Shown in pieces: positions 34,015 to 41,954 of a DNA stretch of 64,000 bases. Where the stretch lies: the NCBI GenBank assembly GCA_903910385.1, contig CAIVZM010000028.1, positions 37,081 through 101,080 of the forward strand, given 5' to 3'. Under the pieces are notes generated by a model, which was not told where the DNA came from, made no database searches, and saw only the letters and a program-made list of their open reading frames with translations. Made by a program: the position numbers and the translations under genes. The first letter of the stretch is position 1; every line of letters starts with the position of its first letter. Source of the stretch: an uncultured Armatimonadota bacterium (GTDB taxonomy: Bacteria > Armatimonadota > Armatimonadia > Armatimonadales > Armatimonadaceae).

Positions 34015-35048
34015 TGTCGGGAGCAAAAAAACGCCTCCTGTCCGGGATGCAACCTTCTGGCAACGGACGTCTTCATCTGGGGAACTACGAGGGCGCTCTC
34101 AAGCCGTGGGTGCAACTGCAGGATCAGTACGAGATGTACTGTTTTATCGCCGACTGGCACGCTTTTACGACGCTTGCAGGAACGGATGTGTCCATTGCGG
34201 ATCAGAGTCGTCAGGTAGCGCTGGATTACCTGTCGGCGGGGCTCGATCCGGAAAAATGCGCGATCTTCCGGCAATCGGATGTGCCGCAACACGCGGAACT
34301 GGCGATCCTGCTCGGAATGCTGACCCCGGTAAGCTGGTTAGAACGAGTCCCGACCTATAAAGAAAAGCGCGAGCATCTGGAAAATTACGAAGGTGGCGGT
34401 GAGGTAGGAGCCTCCTATGGTCTGCTGGGATACCCGGTTCTACAGGCGGCTGATATTCTGATTTATCGCGCCCATGCCGTTCCGGTTGGGAAAGATCAGG
34501 CGGCGCATCTGGAACTGTCCCGCGCTATCGCTCGCCGATTCAATTTCCTTTACAATACGGAGTACTTCCCGGAACCGGATGCAGTCATTTCGGAAGTAAC
34601 CGGCGTTCTGCCCGGTCTGGACGCGGATGAGAACGGTAAGCTCCGCAAAATGAGCAAATCGTACCATAACGCGATCTATCTCAGCGACACGCCGGATCAG
34701 GTAGCGGAACGCCTCAAGAACGCCTTCACAACCCCCTCGAAAATTCGCAAGACCGATGCCGGAATCCCTGAAGGTTGCGCGGTGTGCCTCTTGAGAAAAC
34801 TGTACGACCCGGCGGAATACAACGTGCAATGGGAAGAATGCCGTAATGGAACCCGTGGCTGCGTCCAGAGTAAGCGGGAAACGACGGAAGTGATCAACAC
34901 TTTTCTGGAACCCTTACGTACAAAACGCGCCGAATACGAAAACGATCCGGCAGAACTGGATCGCATTCTTGCCCGGGCCGCCGAAAAAGCCCGCGCCACT
35001 GCGGAAGAGACCCTGCGCGGCGTCCGCCAGATCATGAAGATCGTCTGA
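34014..35048 (+). CDS. trpS: Tryptophan-tRNA ligase
   Basis: The 344-residue class I synthetase has the ATP-binding 'SGMQPSGNGRLHLGNYEGA' (HLGN as the HIGH-type motif) and the exact 'KMSKS' loop, plus 'ADWHAFTTL' and 'VGKDQAAHLELSRAIARRFN'. It charges tRNA-Trp. AGGAGA lies 8-10 bases before the ATG. The start overlaps the stop of the propeller gene. The length is normal for bacterial TrpRS. Confidence 0.96.
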   Translation: MSGAKKRLLSGMQPSGNGRLHLGNYEGALKPWVQLQDQYEMYCFIADWHAFTTLAGTDVSIADQSRQVALDYLSAGLDPEKCAIFRQSDVPQHAELAILLGMLTPVSWLERVPTYKEKREHLENYEGGGEVGASYGLLGYPVLQAADILIYRAHAVPVGKDQAAHLELSRAIARRFNFLYNTEYFPEPDAVISEVTGVLPGLDADENGKLRKMSKSYHNAIYLSDTPDQVAERLKNAFTTPSKIRKTDAGIPEGCAVCLLRKLYDPAEYNVQWEECRNGTRGCVQSKRETTEVINTFLEPLRTKRAEYENDPAELDRILARAAEKARATAEETLRGVRQIMKIV

Positions 35049-35110
35049 GTCTGCGTCTGAGCGCTGTCAGAGGCATTTCGTGACGGAAGCGGAAGCGGTA
35101 TCGCATACTG

Positions 35111-35116
35111 TATAAT
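35111..35116 (+). promoter_or_regulatory. -10 box TATAAT upstream of the exosortase gene
   Basis: A perfect TATAAT lies 43 bases before the GTG at 35160, following TG directly (TGTATAAT). No -35 is evident at 17 bp. AGGAA at 35146-35150 is the ribosome-binding site. Together they support separate expression from trpS. Confidence 0.55.
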
Positions 35117-35159
35117 CTTCCCGGAAGACGCACTGCCGGGAAGTTAGGAAACAAGCCTT

Positions 35160-37052
35160 GTGACTGCCGCGCCTCTGACACACGCCAATTCGACCAATCC
35201 ATCATCCGAAGAAACCGTAACGCCCGACCTTACTCCGAACCCGTCCGGGCCTTCGCTGCAACAGACAGGACTGACCCGCGTTACGCTCGGAGCGTTCATC
35301 GCCCTCTTCATCGGAATCTACGCGCAAACATTTGTCTTTATGGCGAACCGGTGGATGATCGATCCTTCCGCGACCCACGGTTGGCTGGTGATTCCCATTG
35401 CAGTCTGGGCGGCGCTGGGGAAGAAAGAAAAACTACGGGGGACGCCGCTTTCCTCCAATGCCAAGGGACTCTGGGTAATGGGCTTCGCACTGGCGATGCA
35501 CCTGATCGAAGTTTTCTTCGATATCAATGGACCGTCGCCGCTGTCGATCCCTATTTTTCTTGCCGGCGCCGTCTGGTATTTCGCCGGTTCCGCCTGGCTC
35601 AAGGAACTTGCCTTCCCTATCGCTTACCTTCTATTCATGGTTCCGATACCGGGGGCGCTCAATCAGATGGTCTCGCAGCCTCTGCGTCAACTGGCGCATG
35701 CCGGGACTAAGCGGATCATCGAGGCATTGACTTCTATACAGATTGCCGGCGCCGGCATGAATATGGAATTCTGGCGCCCCGGAACTGACCATACCAATCC
35801 CGAGCGCGATTTCGTCAGTCTGGTAATCGCTGACCCCTGTTCCGGGTTGCATTCCCTGATGGCGATCAAGGCATTGCATGCGATCACCGCCTACAAATCC
35901 CGCCTGACGCTAAGTTGGAAGTGGGCGCTGTTTATGCTGGCGATGCCGATTTCCCTCGCCGCTAATGTCTGCCGATTGGTTCTGGTCATTCTGGTGGCTG
36001 CCTACTATAGCAAGGAATTCGGTCTCAAGGCGTTCCATGACTATTCGCCGTATATCCTGTTCATCTTTGTCTTCATGATTCTGGTCTCCATTGGCAGGTT
36101 TATGGAGTGGGCGACCGAGAAATACCCCCGTCTCTCGGCGATAATCGGGAGCGTTATTGCTGTGGTGGGAGTGACTGCCCTGTGCGGTTATATCTACGCC
36201 CGGTTCGGCGAATCTATCTTTATGAATTTCGCCGGAGCGATCAGCATCATCTCGGCGCTGGTCTACGGCGTTTATAAGGGCGGTCTTCTGGCAATGCGTG
36301 GCGACCGCTTGCCCCCTGCCCGGTATATCGCCGTCCTTCCGATGCTGGCGATTGCGCTGGCGGGGACGGCATATTTTAAATTACGTCCCGAACCGGAAGT
36401 CCGGTCGGCGGATGTGCATCAGGTTCCTACCGTTCTTGGGGAATGGAAGATGGTGCATGAATACCCGGAAAATAAAGAACTGACCGGAGGACTCAAAGCT
36501 GATTCGATGGTCATGCGCGAATATGCTAACCTCCGAACGGGGCAAATCGTTCAACTGTATCTGGTTTATCGAAAATTCGGACGGCGCGAATTCAACCATA
36601 ACCCTGACCAGTGTTTTCCTTCCGGCGGGTATATCCTGAAAAACGAAGGAACCTCCGTCATGGCGTACGGCGGCAAGAACACGCTGGCAAAAACCATGAA
36701 TTTCGATGGCAGTAAAGTCGAGGGGCGAGAGGGTAAAGTGGGGGCGCCCAACACGACCGTTTCCTACTTCTTCGCTTCAGGATCAAAAACGGAATGCGTT
36801 TTCCTGCGTCAGCAGTTATGGATGGCGTTGGAGCGGATTATCCCTAACAAGAATGGATGGACTCTGGTACGTTTGATGACTAACTGGCGCTCTAACGAAA
36901 GTGACTCCTATAGCATGGACGCGCTTGCCGCACAGCAAGAATTCATGCAGGTTTTTGGTCCGGATATCCAGCGTGTCATTACGACCGATACGAATGCTGC
37001 GCCCATCAATCCTGCCGCAACTACAACCGCTCCGGAGCCATTCGGGTCATGA
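35160..37052 (+). CDS. Exosortase fused to EpsI-type domain
   Basis: The 630-residue protein has about eight to ten membrane helices (about 45-410) with the exosortase catalytic set: Cys in 'IADPCSGLHSLMA', Arg in 'AANVCRLVLVILV' and His in 'KAFHDYSPYILF'. The C-terminal part (about 420-620) is an EpsI/DUF3485 domain with 'LGEWKMVHEYPE' and 'FNHNPDQCFPSGGY'. Exosortases cut and anchor proteins with a PEP-CTERM-like tail and are linked to exopolysaccharide production. GTG 35160 has AGGAA 9 bases upstream. No target protein with such a tail was found in this window. The purN start overlaps its stop (ATGA). Confidence 0.9.
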   Translation: MTAAPLTHANSTNPSSEETVTPDLTPNPSGPSLQQTGLTRVTLGAFIALFIGIYAQTFVFMANRWMIDPSATHGWLVIPIAVWAALGKKEKLRGTPLSSNAKGLWVMGFALAMHLIEVFFDINGPSPLSIPIFLAGAVWYFAGSAWLKELAFPIAYLLFMVPIPGALNQMVSQPLRQLAHAGTKRIIEALTSIQIAGAGMNMEFWRPGTDHTNPERDFVSLVIADPCSGLHSLMAIKALHAITAYKSRLTLSWKWALFMLAMPISLAANVCRLVLVILVAAYYSKEFGLKAFHDYSPYILFIFVFMILVSIGRFMEWATEKYPRLSAIIGSVIAVVGVTALCGYIYARFGESIFMNFAGAISIISALVYGVYKGGLLAMRGDRLPPARYIAVLPMLAIALAGTAYFKLRPEPEVRSADVHQVPTVLGEWKMVHEYPENKELTGGLKADSMVMREYANLRTGQIVQLYLVYRKFGRREFNHNPDQCFPSGGYILKNEGTSVMAYGGKNTLAKTMNFDGSKVEGREGKVGAPNTTVSYFFASGSKTECVFLRQQLWMALERIIPNKNGWTLVRLMTNWRSNESDSYSMDALAAQQEFMQVFGPDIQRVITTDTNAAPINPAATTTAPEPFGS

Positions 37053-37687
37053 GCGCACTGCAACTTGCCGCTTTCGTCGGGACAAAAGGGCGTGGCTCCA
37101 ATGTGAAGGCGATTCATGCCGCTATCGGCGAGGGACGACTGAATGCGCGGATCGCCCTCATCGTGGGAACCAGCAGGAACGCTCCCGCTATCCAGTGGGC
37201 GCAGGAATCCGACCTGCCTACCGCCATCATCGATCCGAAAGCCTTCGCCGATGAGGCGGAGTATGCGGAGGCTCTTCTCACAGAATTACGAGCAGCGGGC
37301 GTGGATGCTATCGCGCTGGCGGGTTATATGCGCCGCTTGCCCTCCGGGGTCGTTTCCGCGTATCGTCACCGTGTATTGAACATTCATCCCGCTTTACTAC
37401 CCGCTTTTGGCGGTAAGGGAATGTACGGGCATCATGTCCATGAAGCGGTTCTTGCGTATGGTTGTAAGCTCTCCGGTTGCACGGTTCACTTTGTCGATGA
37501 AGACTATGATACTGGGCCGGTGATCTTGCAACGCGCTTTTCCGGTAGAAGAAGGCGATACGCCGGAAAGCCTTGCTGCCCGAATCCTCCCCGGCGAACAT
37601 GCCGCCCTGATGGACGCTCTGCAATTGCTGGCGGAAAATCGCCTCACTGTCGCAGGGCGCATTGTGCATATCCATCCGTCAGCCTGA
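37049..37687 (+). CDS. purN: Phosphoribosylglycinamide formyltransferase
   Basis: The 212-residue enzyme has 'AAFVGTKGRGSNVKAI', 'LAGYMRRLP', the catalytic 'LNIHPALLPAFGGKGMYG' (Asn and His) and 'VHFVDEDYDTGPVI' (Asp). It transfers a formyl group from 10-formyl-tetrahydrofolate to GAR in purine synthesis. Its ATG shares ATGA with the exosortase stop, so it is translationally coupled to an unrelated gene. A C-terminal extension is not present. Confidence 0.94.
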   Translation: MSALQLAAFVGTKGRGSNVKAIHAAIGEGRLNARIALIVGTSRNAPAIQWAQESDLPTAIIDPKAFADEAEYAEALLTELRAAGVDAIALAGYMRRLPSGVVSAYRHRVLNIHPALLPAFGGKGMYGHHVHEAVLAYGCKLSGCTVHFVDEDYDTGPVILQRAFPVEEGDTPESLAARILPGEHAALMDALQLLAENRLTVAGRIVHIHPSA

Positions 37688-37870
37688 GACATATCGCCGA
37701 ATATTCCCTTAACGAGGAACGATATCCACCATTGCGCCTCGCGTTATTGTGATGGCGAATCAATGATACTGTTACACGCTTCCTCGCCTGTGAATGAACT
37801 TTTCGTCTGAAAAAAGAGGTATCAATTAACGGGACAAATTTTCGCTGAGATAGATCTCCGGAGCCTGAAA

Positions 37871-39208
37871 ATGACAGACAAAAGAAAAGTAATGAAGCGA
37901 CCTATCGGATGGAACAGTATCTACATACTGGCAGGGACGCTTCTGGTAACCAACCTGATGACGGATGTTCAAGCGCAACCGCCTGCGGGCGGCGCCCCCG
38001 CAAAACCCGCCGCAACCTCGCCGACGGTATCCATTTCCACGTATGATTCGGGACCGCTGAATACTCTTGCCCCCGGTGGGCAATGGCATCGAATCCAACT
38101 TTCGGTGAATCCGAAGGGGGACGGCGTTCTTCAACTCGATCCGAATCGGATCAACTGGGATGGATATTCGAAAAACTGGATGTCCACGCGGATGGCGCCA
38201 CAGAGCGTCGCTGTCCGTCTTCGTGAAGTAAAAGGGATCAAGAATCCGCCGGGGCAACCTCGTCCGGCGTTTCCGCCACGCGTCTTCGATGTGACCCCGA
38301 CAGACTTACCGGCGGGCGGCAAGCTGTCGGATATGGGACTCGGGGGAAAATTGCGTTTTTCCGTGTCTAATGATCGCAGTAAGCCGGGGCGTCTGCTTCT
38401 GCTGGATGGAAGCGAACGTATCACGCAGGTAATTCCTCTGGCATTCGACAACGCTGGCGCAGGCGGCCCTCCCGTTGGTGACGCCGGTGACCTGATATCG
38501 TACAAGACCGCTTTTCTGGGCGGGAAAATGGGACGGGTATCCTCCATCAAGCTCTCTGGGAGCGTATCGTCCGGAGCAGTGAATGTGATTTTGGATGGCA
38601 ATGCGGTAATGCTGGACTCTTATGGTAACCCTTCCATCTCCACCATGATGGCTCCGATTCCCCGGCAAGCCAAACTGATCGAAAAGACCGACTTGCCCGA
38701 AGATGCCGCCGGTAATGTGCGCGTATTCGATCTGGACGGCGCGCCGATGCCGATGAGCCTTGTCCTTCCTAAAACTGCCAATGGCGTGGCGCGACTGATC
38801 GTCAATGACGAAAGTGGTAAAGCGAAAGATTATCTGACTCTCGAAAGAGATTACACGACCGCCAACCCGTTGACTCGCTCCAGTTGGACGCTTACCCGAA
38901 TCGCCTACAGCGATGACAGGACGATCAAGCCGGAAAAGGGAGGCTCCTATGCGCTCCTGTTTACGCCGGATGGTCGTGTCGCCGGGAGAGCGGATATCAA
39001 TCGCATTCTCACGACCTATGTCGTTTCTGAAGAGCGTCTGAGTATCGCGCCGGTCGCCTCCACTCGCGCCGCCATCCCGGCGGGTGGTATCGAAGGCGAA
39101 TTTACGAAGGCCCTGGCGAATGTCTCCTCGTACAAAGTGCAGGGAGACGAACTCTGGCTGATGCTCAAATATGATAGCGGAACGATGATCTTCCAGCGGG
39201 CGAAGTAA
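37871..39208 (+). CDS. Exported protein with C-terminal META domain
   Basis: The 445-residue protein starts with a signal peptide (hydrophobic about 15-33, then 'VQAQPPAGG' as a likely cleavage site). A beta-rich middle region (about 50-310) is not recognised. The C-terminal 110 residues ('SSWTLTRIAYSD', 'LLFTPDGRVAGRADINRIL', 'EGEFTKALANVSSYKVQGDELWLML') match the META/HslJ fold, found in outer-membrane or secreted proteins linked to stress and motility. CGGAG is about 8 bases before the ATG. A terminator follows. Confidence 0.75.
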   Translation: MTDKRKVMKRPIGWNSIYILAGTLLVTNLMTDVQAQPPAGGAPAKPAATSPTVSISTYDSGPLNTLAPGGQWHRIQLSVNPKGDGVLQLDPNRINWDGYSKNWMSTRMAPQSVAVRLREVKGIKNPPGQPRPAFPPRVFDVTPTDLPAGGKLSDMGLGGKLRFSVSNDRSKPGRLLLLDGSERITQVIPLAFDNAGAGGPPVGDAGDLISYKTAFLGGKMGRVSSIKLSGSVSSGAVNVILDGNAVMLDSYGNPSISTMMAPIPRQAKLIEKTDLPEDAAGNVRVFDLDGAPMPMSLVLPKTANGVARLIVNDESGKAKDYLTLERDYTTANPLTRSSWTLTRIAYSDDRTIKPEKGGSYALLFTPDGRVAGRADINRILTTYVVSEERLSIAPVASTRAAIPAGGIEGEFTKALANVSSYKVQGDELWLMLKYDSGTMIFQRAK

Positions 39209-39219
39209 TCGTCACGTTG

Positions 39220-39260
39220 CCCGAGGAGGGGGTGTGATAACTCTCTTCGGGAAATCTTTT
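39220..39260 (+). terminator. Rho-independent terminator after the META-domain gene
   Basis: An 11-bp stem with two G-T pairs (39220-39230 with 39241-39251) and a 10-base loop is followed by AAATCTTTTC, 11 bases after the stop. Confidence 0.75.
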
Positions 39261-39346
39261 CATCTGAATCTTGAGCTCTGTACGATAATATCCAACTGCC
39301 GGGCGGCAGGGAATCGTATAACCGATAGCGAAAGACTGCGACAACA

Positions 39347-39889
39347 GTGAATGGTATTGTGGTAGCGGTCAGTTGTAGCGGCACGCATTCGTTCCAGAAG
39401 GCGAACCGGGACGCAATTCGCCTTCTGGAAGGGCTGGGCGTCGAAAGTGATGCGCACTGCGGGACGACGGTTAAACATCGCTCACGCGTCGCGAAAGACC
39501 CGACCCAGCCCAATCTCCGGCAGGTGCATTTGATCCATTCAGAACTCCAGGATCAGCTACGGCTTGCTGGATTCGATATTGCTCCCGGCGTGATGGGGGA
39601 AAATATCACGACAAAGGGTGTCGATCTTCTGAGTCTGCCGACCGGAACGCAGTTATCCATCGGCGATACAGCGATAATCGAGGTGACAGGTCTTCGGAAC
39701 CCCTGCGCTCAATTGGACGCTTTCCAACCGGGTCTGATGAAAACGGTACTGGATCACGCCGCCGATGGGAATCTGATTCGTAAAGCGGGCGTGATGGGCA
39801 TTGTCCTCGCCGGTGGCGAAATCCGCCCCAGCGATGAGATTCGTGTGAAATTGCCTGCGTCTCCCTACCAACCACTGGCGTGCGTCTAA
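39347..39889 (+). CDS. MOSC-domain protein
   Basis: The 180-residue protein covers a whole MOSC domain: 'VGVAVS'-like opening ('IVVAVSCSGTHSFQKAN'), 'RQVHLIHSEL', 'APGVMGENITTKGVDLLSL', and the conserved Cys in 'VTGLRNPCAQLD'. MOSC proteins bind molybdenum cofactor or transfer sulfur; stand-alone ones such as YiiM reduce hydroxylated compounds with electron partners. The GTG start has no strong ribosome-binding site. The coding sequence contains a perfect 14-bp inverted repeat close to the 5' end. A second MOSC protein lies 1.5 kb downstream. Confidence 0.88.
   Translation: MNGIVVAVSCSGTHSFQKANRDAIRLLEGLGVESDAHCGTTVKHRSRVAKDPTQPNLRQVHLIHSELQDQLRLAGFDIAPGVMGENITTKGVDLLSLPTGTQLSIGDTAIIEVTGLRNPCAQLDAFQPGLMKTVLDHAADGNLIRKAGVMGIVLAGGEIRPSDEIRVKLPASPYQPLACV
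39392..39430 (+). repeat. Perfect 14-bp inverted repeat inside the MOSC gene
   Basis: TTCCAGAAGGCGAA (39392-39405) and its exact inverse (39417-39430) are separated by 11 bases and lie 45-84 bases after the start codon. In mRNA this is a strong hairpin over codons about 16-28. Confidence 0.85.
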
Positions 39890-39977
39890 AGATTTCAGCG
39901 ATATCCTCTACCGATGGTATATCGCTGAAAATGGTTGCGCGTCCTGAAAAAAGATACATAAAAAAAGGAAAAAATAA

Positions 39978-40430
39978 ATGACTGTGCAAAATTTTCTCGC
40001 TCAGGCGACCCGGAAGTCGGTCGCCGATCTGGAAGCTGTGTATAAGGCATTGCCAGAAGACCAGCGAAATCTCAGCCCGGGCGGATCGGCGAGAACCGCC
40101 GCAGACATGATTGCGGAGTGCGCCATTATGAATGGCATGACGGTCGAACTGATTAAAACAAAACAGTTTCCCGCAAGCTTCGACTGGGCGGCGTATGGAC
40201 AACGACGTGATGCACTGATTCAGAATGAATCTGAGATGTGGACTCTATTGCACGAAAATACCGCGTCATTCATTTCCGCGCTGGAAGAAGTCCCCGCCGA
40301 AGATTTGGATATCGAAGTTGCTATGCCCTGGGGGAAAATGACCATAGCGCAAATCCTCGCCTATCCCTACTGGAATATGTCCTATCATGAAGGGCAAATC
40401 AACTACATCGCGTCCCTGCCCGTAGCATAG
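39978..40430 (+). CDS. DinB-like four-helix protein
   Basis: The 150-residue protein is mostly helical, with an opening 'FLAQATRKSVADLEAVYKAL' and a C-terminal 'YWNMSYHEGQINYIASL', the DinB/YfiT-type end helix with a His. The first metal-binding His of typical members is replaced around 'MIAECAIMNGMTVELI', so metal binding may be incomplete. DinB-like proteins include thiol transferases such as bacillithiol transferase; the role here is unknown. AAGGA precedes the ATG by about 9 bases. Confidence 0.78.
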   Translation: MTVQNFLAQATRKSVADLEAVYKALPEDQRNLSPGGSARTAADMIAECAIMNGMTVELIKTKQFPASFDWAAYGQRRDALIQNESEMWTLLHENTASFISALEEVPAEDLDIEVAMPWGKMTIAQILAYPYWNMSYHEGQINYIASLPVA

Positions 40431-40530
40431 CCGGTTTGTATAAAAAAATTGAATGTCTCTCATATTATGTCCCCTCGTCCTGTGAGAGTGCGGTTCGCTT
40501 TTCCGCAAGGGTCTTACAACGCGAGGGCGG

Positions 40531-40536
40531 TACAAT
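40531..40536 (+). promoter_or_regulatory. -10 box TACAAT upstream of the VapBC-like pair
   Basis: TACAAT lies 33 bases before the ATG at 40570, with GGGGAG as ribosome-binding site in between. No convincing -35 was found at 17 bp. Confidence 0.45.
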
Positions 40537-40569
40537 AAGTACGAACAAAACCAGGGGAGAAAATCAAAA

Positions 40570-40869
40570 ATGACGGAGACGATAGAGAAAGCCGCTGACG
40601 CTATCGAATGGGTGACGCCTCGTCCCGCCCATTGGAACGAAATGACCGGGGAACAGCAGGAAGCGGCGATTAGCTTGCAAAAGCGCTTCTATGCCGCCAT
40701 GCACCGAACCCCGGAGGAGATCGAAGAATCTCGCCGGAAATTCTGGGAGGGAGTTACGCCCGCTCGTGCGTTGCCCGAAGGAAAAACCTTTGAAGATGTC
40801 TTTGTCGGGGCGATTAAAGACGACATGACGGACGCAGAGGTGATTCGTCTCCTTGAAGAGTTGGACTGA
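40570..40869 (+). CDS. Putative antitoxin partner of the PIN toxin
   Basis: The 99-residue acidic protein ('EEIEESRRKFWEGVTPARAL', ending 'MTDAEVIRLLEELD') shows no DNA-binding motif I can name. It ends 3 bases before the PIN-domain gene, the usual place of a VapB-like antitoxin, and the C-terminal acidic helix could cover the toxin's active site. GGGGAG is upstream of the ATG. Calling it an antitoxin rests on position and composition. Confidence 0.55.
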   Translation: MTETIEKAADAIEWVTPRPAHWNEMTGEQQEAAISLQKRFYAAMHRTPEEIEESRRKFWEGVTPARALPEGKTFEDVFVGAIKDDMTDAEVIRLLEELD

Positions 40870-40872
40870 TTT

Positions 40873-41319
40873 ATGCGACCGCCCACCGTCTATCTGTACG
40901 ACACCAACGCCTTAATTCACGGTGTCCGTAGAGACGCGGTCTGGGACAAAATCAAATCGGTCAGCGACCCGTTGATGTACGAACCGAAGGGGTTGGTCTG
41001 CATCGTATCCCACGGCGAACTGCGTTCCTTCGGCGAAAAAAGCCAGTGGGGCAGGGAAAAGCAAGACCAGATGAATTTCCTGCTCGGATACTTCAATGTT
41101 GAGGAGCGCATCACCCGGCAGGTCATTGATGCATACGCGTTACTGGACGCGTACAGCCATCTACGCGGCGTTGTCATGGGCAAGAACGACCTCTGGATCG
41201 CGGCGACCGCCCATGTCACCTGGGCGGTAATTGTGACGACCGATAAAGACTTCGACCATCTGGATGGGAAGTTTCTATCGCGCATTTACATTTCTACGGC
41301 GACAAATTTACAGGACTGA
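40873..41319 (+). CDS. PIN-domain ribonuclease (VapC-like toxin)
   Basis: The 148-residue PIN protein keeps all four acidic metal ligands in order: Asp in 'YLYDTNALIHG', Glu in 'VSHGELRSFGE', Asp in 'GKNDLWIAATAH' and Asp in 'VTTDKDFDHLDG'. Such proteins cleave tRNA or rRNA when not bound by an antitoxin. It is in tandem with a small acidic gene 3 bases upstream, as in a type II toxin-antitoxin unit. At 148 residues it is slightly longer than many VapC. Confidence 0.87.
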   Translation: MRPPTVYLYDTNALIHGVRRDAVWDKIKSVSDPLMYEPKGLVCIVSHGELRSFGEKSQWGREKQDQMNFLLGYFNVEERITRQVIDAYALLDAYSHLRGVVMGKNDLWIAATAHVTWAVIVTTDKDFDHLDGKFLSRIYISTATNLQD

Positions 41320-41365
41320 ATTTGGTTTCGCTTTGCAGAATATACGAGGAGCGGAGGTGGCGGTT

Positions 41366-41806
41366 ATGGGCATCATTGAATCTATCTATATTGCGGAGAC
41401 GGCGGGTGGGGCGATGTACGCAATCCCTACGGCGACGCTGATTGCTGGTAAAGGCATTGAGGGAGACCGATATGCATCGCTCAAAGGAACCTTCTCGGAT
41501 TATGTGAAAGACCATGAACTGACTCTGGTAGAGGCGGAAGTGGCGGAGGAACTCGGGTTTGCGCCGGGTGAGACGCGGCGCAATATCCTGACACGGGGAA
41601 TCCGCCTGAATGATCTGGTGGGCAAGCGGTTTCATGTCGGCGATGCGCTTTGTGAAGGGACACGGTTCTGTGAACCCTGCGCCTATCTGGAAAAAGTGAC
41701 GGAACGTCCCGGATTGGTGAAGCAAATGGTAGGACGCGGCGGGCTACGGGCTATCATTGTCGAAGGTGGAACCGTCAAACTCGGAGACGCTGTCACAAAG
41801 GCGTAA
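41366..41806 (+). CDS. MOSC-domain protein
   Basis: The 146-residue protein is almost only a MOSC domain: 'GIIESIYIAETAGGAMYAI', 'AGKGIEGDRYA', 'LTLVEAEVAEELG', 'ARRNILTRGI'-like 'TRRNILTRGIRLNDLVG', and the conserved Cys in 'RFCEPCAYLEKV'. MOSC proteins handle molybdenum cofactor sulfur or bind molybdopterin. ATG 41366 was chosen since GGAGG is 8 bases upstream; the frame is open further 5' into the PIN gene. It is a different subfamily from the MOSC protein at 39347. Confidence 0.88.
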   Translation: MGIIESIYIAETAGGAMYAIPTATLIAGKGIEGDRYASLKGTFSDYVKDHELTLVEAEVAEELGFAPGETRRNILTRGIRLNDLVGKRFHVGDALCEGTRFCEPCAYLEKVTERPGLVKQMVGRGGLRAIIVEGGTVKLGDAVTKA

Positions 41807-41925
41807 TTCGGGGTGTCATGGAAACGGAGGCATAGCAGAAGAGTACGTCATCCGTTCTTAGAAAGCCGGCTCCCTTATCGCGGTAAAAGCGGTGACACGA
41901 AGCGAAATAGAGAATGTCTAAGCGG

Positions 41926-41931
41926 TATAAT
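41926..41931 (+). promoter_or_regulatory. -10 box TATAAT before the WD40-PA14 gene
   Basis: A perfect TATAAT stands 23 bases before the ATG at 41955. There is no clear -35 at 17 bp and no strong ribosome-binding site in the short leader. Confidence 0.5.
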
Positions 41932-41954
41932 AGATGAAAGACCCACAGTGAAAC

